A stretch of 8,763 nucleotides of DNA from DATMXS01 sp050260275 (GTDB lineage Bacteria; Acidobacteriota; Terriglobia; Bryobacterales; Bryobacteraceae), in NCBI GenBank assembly GCA_050260275.1, contig JBLNBX010000239.1:1-8763 (forward strand). The letters are read 5' to 3'. Under the pieces are notes generated by a model, which saw nothing but the letters and a program-made list of their open reading frames with translations, was not told the DNA's origin and made no database searches. Positions within the stretch are counted from its first letter, which is position 1, and every line of letters begins with the position of its first letter. This document shows positions 7,383 through 8,763 of the stretch, in pieces. The translations under genes were made by a program, and so were the position numbers.

Positions 7383-8651
7383 ATGGGTACTCGAACGCCT
7401 CTGAGACCGTTCTCCGAGGGAGAGGCTCTCTCTCTTCAAACGGAGTGGGATCGCGAGGCGATCCGGGAACAACTCGGGCGGCTGCTAGCCAGTCCTGTTT
7501 TCGCACGAAGCAAAGGGTGCTCGAGCCTTCTGGCGTACGTAGTGGGCAAGACGCTGGACGGGAGCGTGCAGGATCTCAAAGAACGCACCCTCGGCTCGGA
7601 AGTGTTCGGACGCCCGCCGGACTACGACACGGCAACCGACCACGTCGTCCGCAGCACCGCTGCTGACGTTCGCAAACGGCTCGCCCAGTACTACATGGAG
7701 CCCAGCCATTCCGGTGAAATCCGGATCGAGATTCCTCTTGGCTCTTACGTCCCCCGGTTTCTTCGGCCCGCCGCTGCTACTGCCGTAGCGCAGGACGAGT
7801 CCCCTGCGCCCGTTCCGGTTTGGGAGCGAAAACCGTCCGTACAATCGGGAGCCCGGTTGCGGCGCCGCCTGTGGGTTTCTATCCCGATCGCCCTGGTGGC
7901 GGTGCTGTTTTCGGTTGTGGCTGTTAGCAGCACGCGTTGGCGATCGCCCCGGCGTGTGATTGATGGATTCTGGCGGCCGATTCTCAACAGCCAAAGCCCG
8001 ATTCTCATCTGCATCAGCCCGTTGCGCCAGGCGCAACCAGGGAGTCCGGGACGAGGTGACAGCCCAACCCCGGACTCTCTGTCCGGGGCTATCCACGGGA
8101 GCGAACGGCTGTTCCTGAACGACGCGATAGCCCTCTCGAAACTCGTAGGATGGCTTCAGCAAAACGAGAAGCCGTACCGCCTTCTGCTTTCCTCCCGAGT
8201 CAGCTTTGCCGAGCTTCAAACCAGTCCGGCAGTCCTGATCGGCTTCAACAACTACTGGACGACAAGCCTCGCCGACAAACTCCGCTTCAGCATGGAAAGA
8301 ACGCCCGGCTCCGACGTCGCCGTTCTTCGCGATAGGGACAACCCTGCACGGGACGACTGGTCCGTCGATTTTAGGACGCCTTACGACCACCCCCTGAAGG
8401 ATTACGCGCTGGTTGTACGGGCGCTTGAGCCAAAAACCGGTCAGGTTGCTGTCACGGCTGCAGGGTTGACGCATTACGGCACGCTTGCGGCGGCCGACTT
8501 CCTGACGGATTCCGCGCAGATCGAGCAGTTGGGCGCATTCGCGCCAAAAGACTGGGAACACCAGAACGTTGCTATCGTCCTTTCGGTGGACGTGATCAAG
8601 GGTAGTACGGGCGCGGCGAAGATCGTAGCTGCCGATTTCTGGAACCAATAA
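7383..8651 (+). CDS. Membrane-anchored regulator-like protein with acidobacterial N-terminal domain and extracytoplasmic C-terminal domain
   Basis: This 422-residue protein starts at the ATG at 7383, preceded by GGGGG at four bases; a TTG at 7344 is in frame but lacks a ribosome site and adds 13 non-conserved residues. Residues about 25-128 match, by memory of the family, a domain repeated many times in Acidobacteria: IREQLGRLLASPVF (27-40), LKERTLGSEVFGRPPDYD (65-82), VRSTAADVRKRLAQYY (89-104) and RIEIPLGSYVPRF (114-126). The last part resembles a winged-helix recognition helix and wing, so DNA binding is plausible but unproven. A Pro-rich, then Arg-rich linker (about 129-162) leads to one membrane helix (163-183). 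The positive charges put the N-terminus inside. The outer domain (about 195-422) includes FWRPILNSQSPILICI, PAVLIGFNNYWT, GLTHYGTLAAADFL and IVAADFW; I know it only as a recurrent uncharacterised acidobacterial domain. Being divergent from the receptor gene, it may control that locus. Confidence 0.85.
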   Translation: MGTRTPLRPFSEGEALSLQTEWDREAIREQLGRLLASPVFARSKGCSSLLAYVVGKTLDGSVQDLKERTLGSEVFGRPPDYDTATDHVVRSTAADVRKRLAQYYMEPSHSGEIRIEIPLGSYVPRFLRPAAATAVAQDESPAPVPVWERKPSVQSGARLRRRLWVSIPIALVAVLFSVVAVSSTRWRSPRRVIDGFWRPILNSQSPILICISPLRQAQPGSPGRGDSPTPDSLSGAIHGSERLFLNDAIALSKLVGWLQQNEKPYRLLLSSRVSFAELQTSPAVLIGFNNYWTTSLADKLRFSMERTPGSDVAVLRDRDNPARDDWSVDFRTPYDHPLKDYALVVRALEPKTGQVAVTAAGLTHYGTLAAADFLTDSAQIEQLGAFAPKDWEHQNVAIVLSVDVIKGSTGAAKIVAADFWNQ

Positions 8652-8652
8652 G

Positions 8653-8674
8653 GGCCCGCTCCTCGCGCGCCGGC
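8653..8674 (+). terminator. Weak hairpin just after the regulator-like gene
   Basis: GGCCCGC (8653-8659) and GCGCGCC (8665-8671) pair at six of seven positions around a five-base loop, one base after the TAA stop. Only three T residues follow (8675-8677), so intrinsic termination is uncertain. Confidence 0.25.
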
Positions 8675-8751
8675 TTTACATCGATGCGCCTCGCCCGAGC
8701 CGTCGGCCGGCAGGTCGAATCCATAAGCAAACCCGTCTGCAAGCGATTACA

Positions 8752-8763
8752 ATGGTTCAACTC
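8752..8763 (+). other. Possible start of a further plus-strand gene at the window edge
   Basis: An ATG at 8752 opens a frame of four codons before the window ends. There is no clear ribosome binding site; AAGCGA is the closest purine-rich sequence. TACAAT at 8748-8753 could instead be a -10 promoter element. The stretch 8675-8751 holds nothing else recognisable. Confidence 0.15.

Noticed and set aside
7485..8648. Long minus-strand open frame opposite the regulator-like gene
   Set aside because: It is the mirror of a well-supported plus-strand gene in GC-rich DNA. Its translation is low-complexity Arg/Gly/Val with no family resemblance.

Overview
The window looks like chromosomal DNA from an acidobacterium of the Bryobacterales/Solibacter type. 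This is inferred from family recognition only. The pointers are a very long Oar-like TonB-dependent receptor with an N-terminal carboxypeptidase-regulatory-like domain, several Tat-exported Gfo/Idh/MocA proteins in tandem, and a membrane-anchored protein with an N-terminal domain that is greatly expanded in Acidobacteria. Base composition is moderately GC-rich throughout. I see no rRNA, tRNA, CRISPR array, insertion sequence or phage gene.

Layout. From about 6825 down to position 1 everything lies on the minus strand and reads as one probable transcription unit: the outer-membrane receptor (3376-6825), a 135-base gap with a strong hairpin, an intact secreted Gfo/Idh/MocA protein (1711-3240), a second copy interrupted by a one-base frameshift (174-1680), and the first 50 codons of a third copy that leaves the window at position 1. 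The last three genes are only 30 and 23 bases apart and each has a recognisable ribosome binding site. A non-coding region of about 557 bases (6826-7382) separates the receptor from a divergently transcribed plus-strand gene (7383-8651) for a single-pass membrane protein. That region carries several inverted repeats, the best being a 19-base palindrome at 7144-7162. The last 112 bases (8652-8763) hold a weak hairpin and possibly the first four codons of another gene.

Working model (inference). The receptor imports a bulky substrate, perhaps a carbohydrate or glycoconjugate, across the outer membrane. The Tat-exported NAD(P)-binding proteins then act on it in the periplasm. The divergent membrane protein may sense conditions outside the cytoplasmic membrane and control the locus. 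No substrate can be named from sequence. The most notable points are the tandem triplication of the exported enzyme, the EKN variant of its usual EKP motif, the frameshift beside a conserved His-x-x-Asp motif, and the regulator-like gene placed head-to-head with the receptor.
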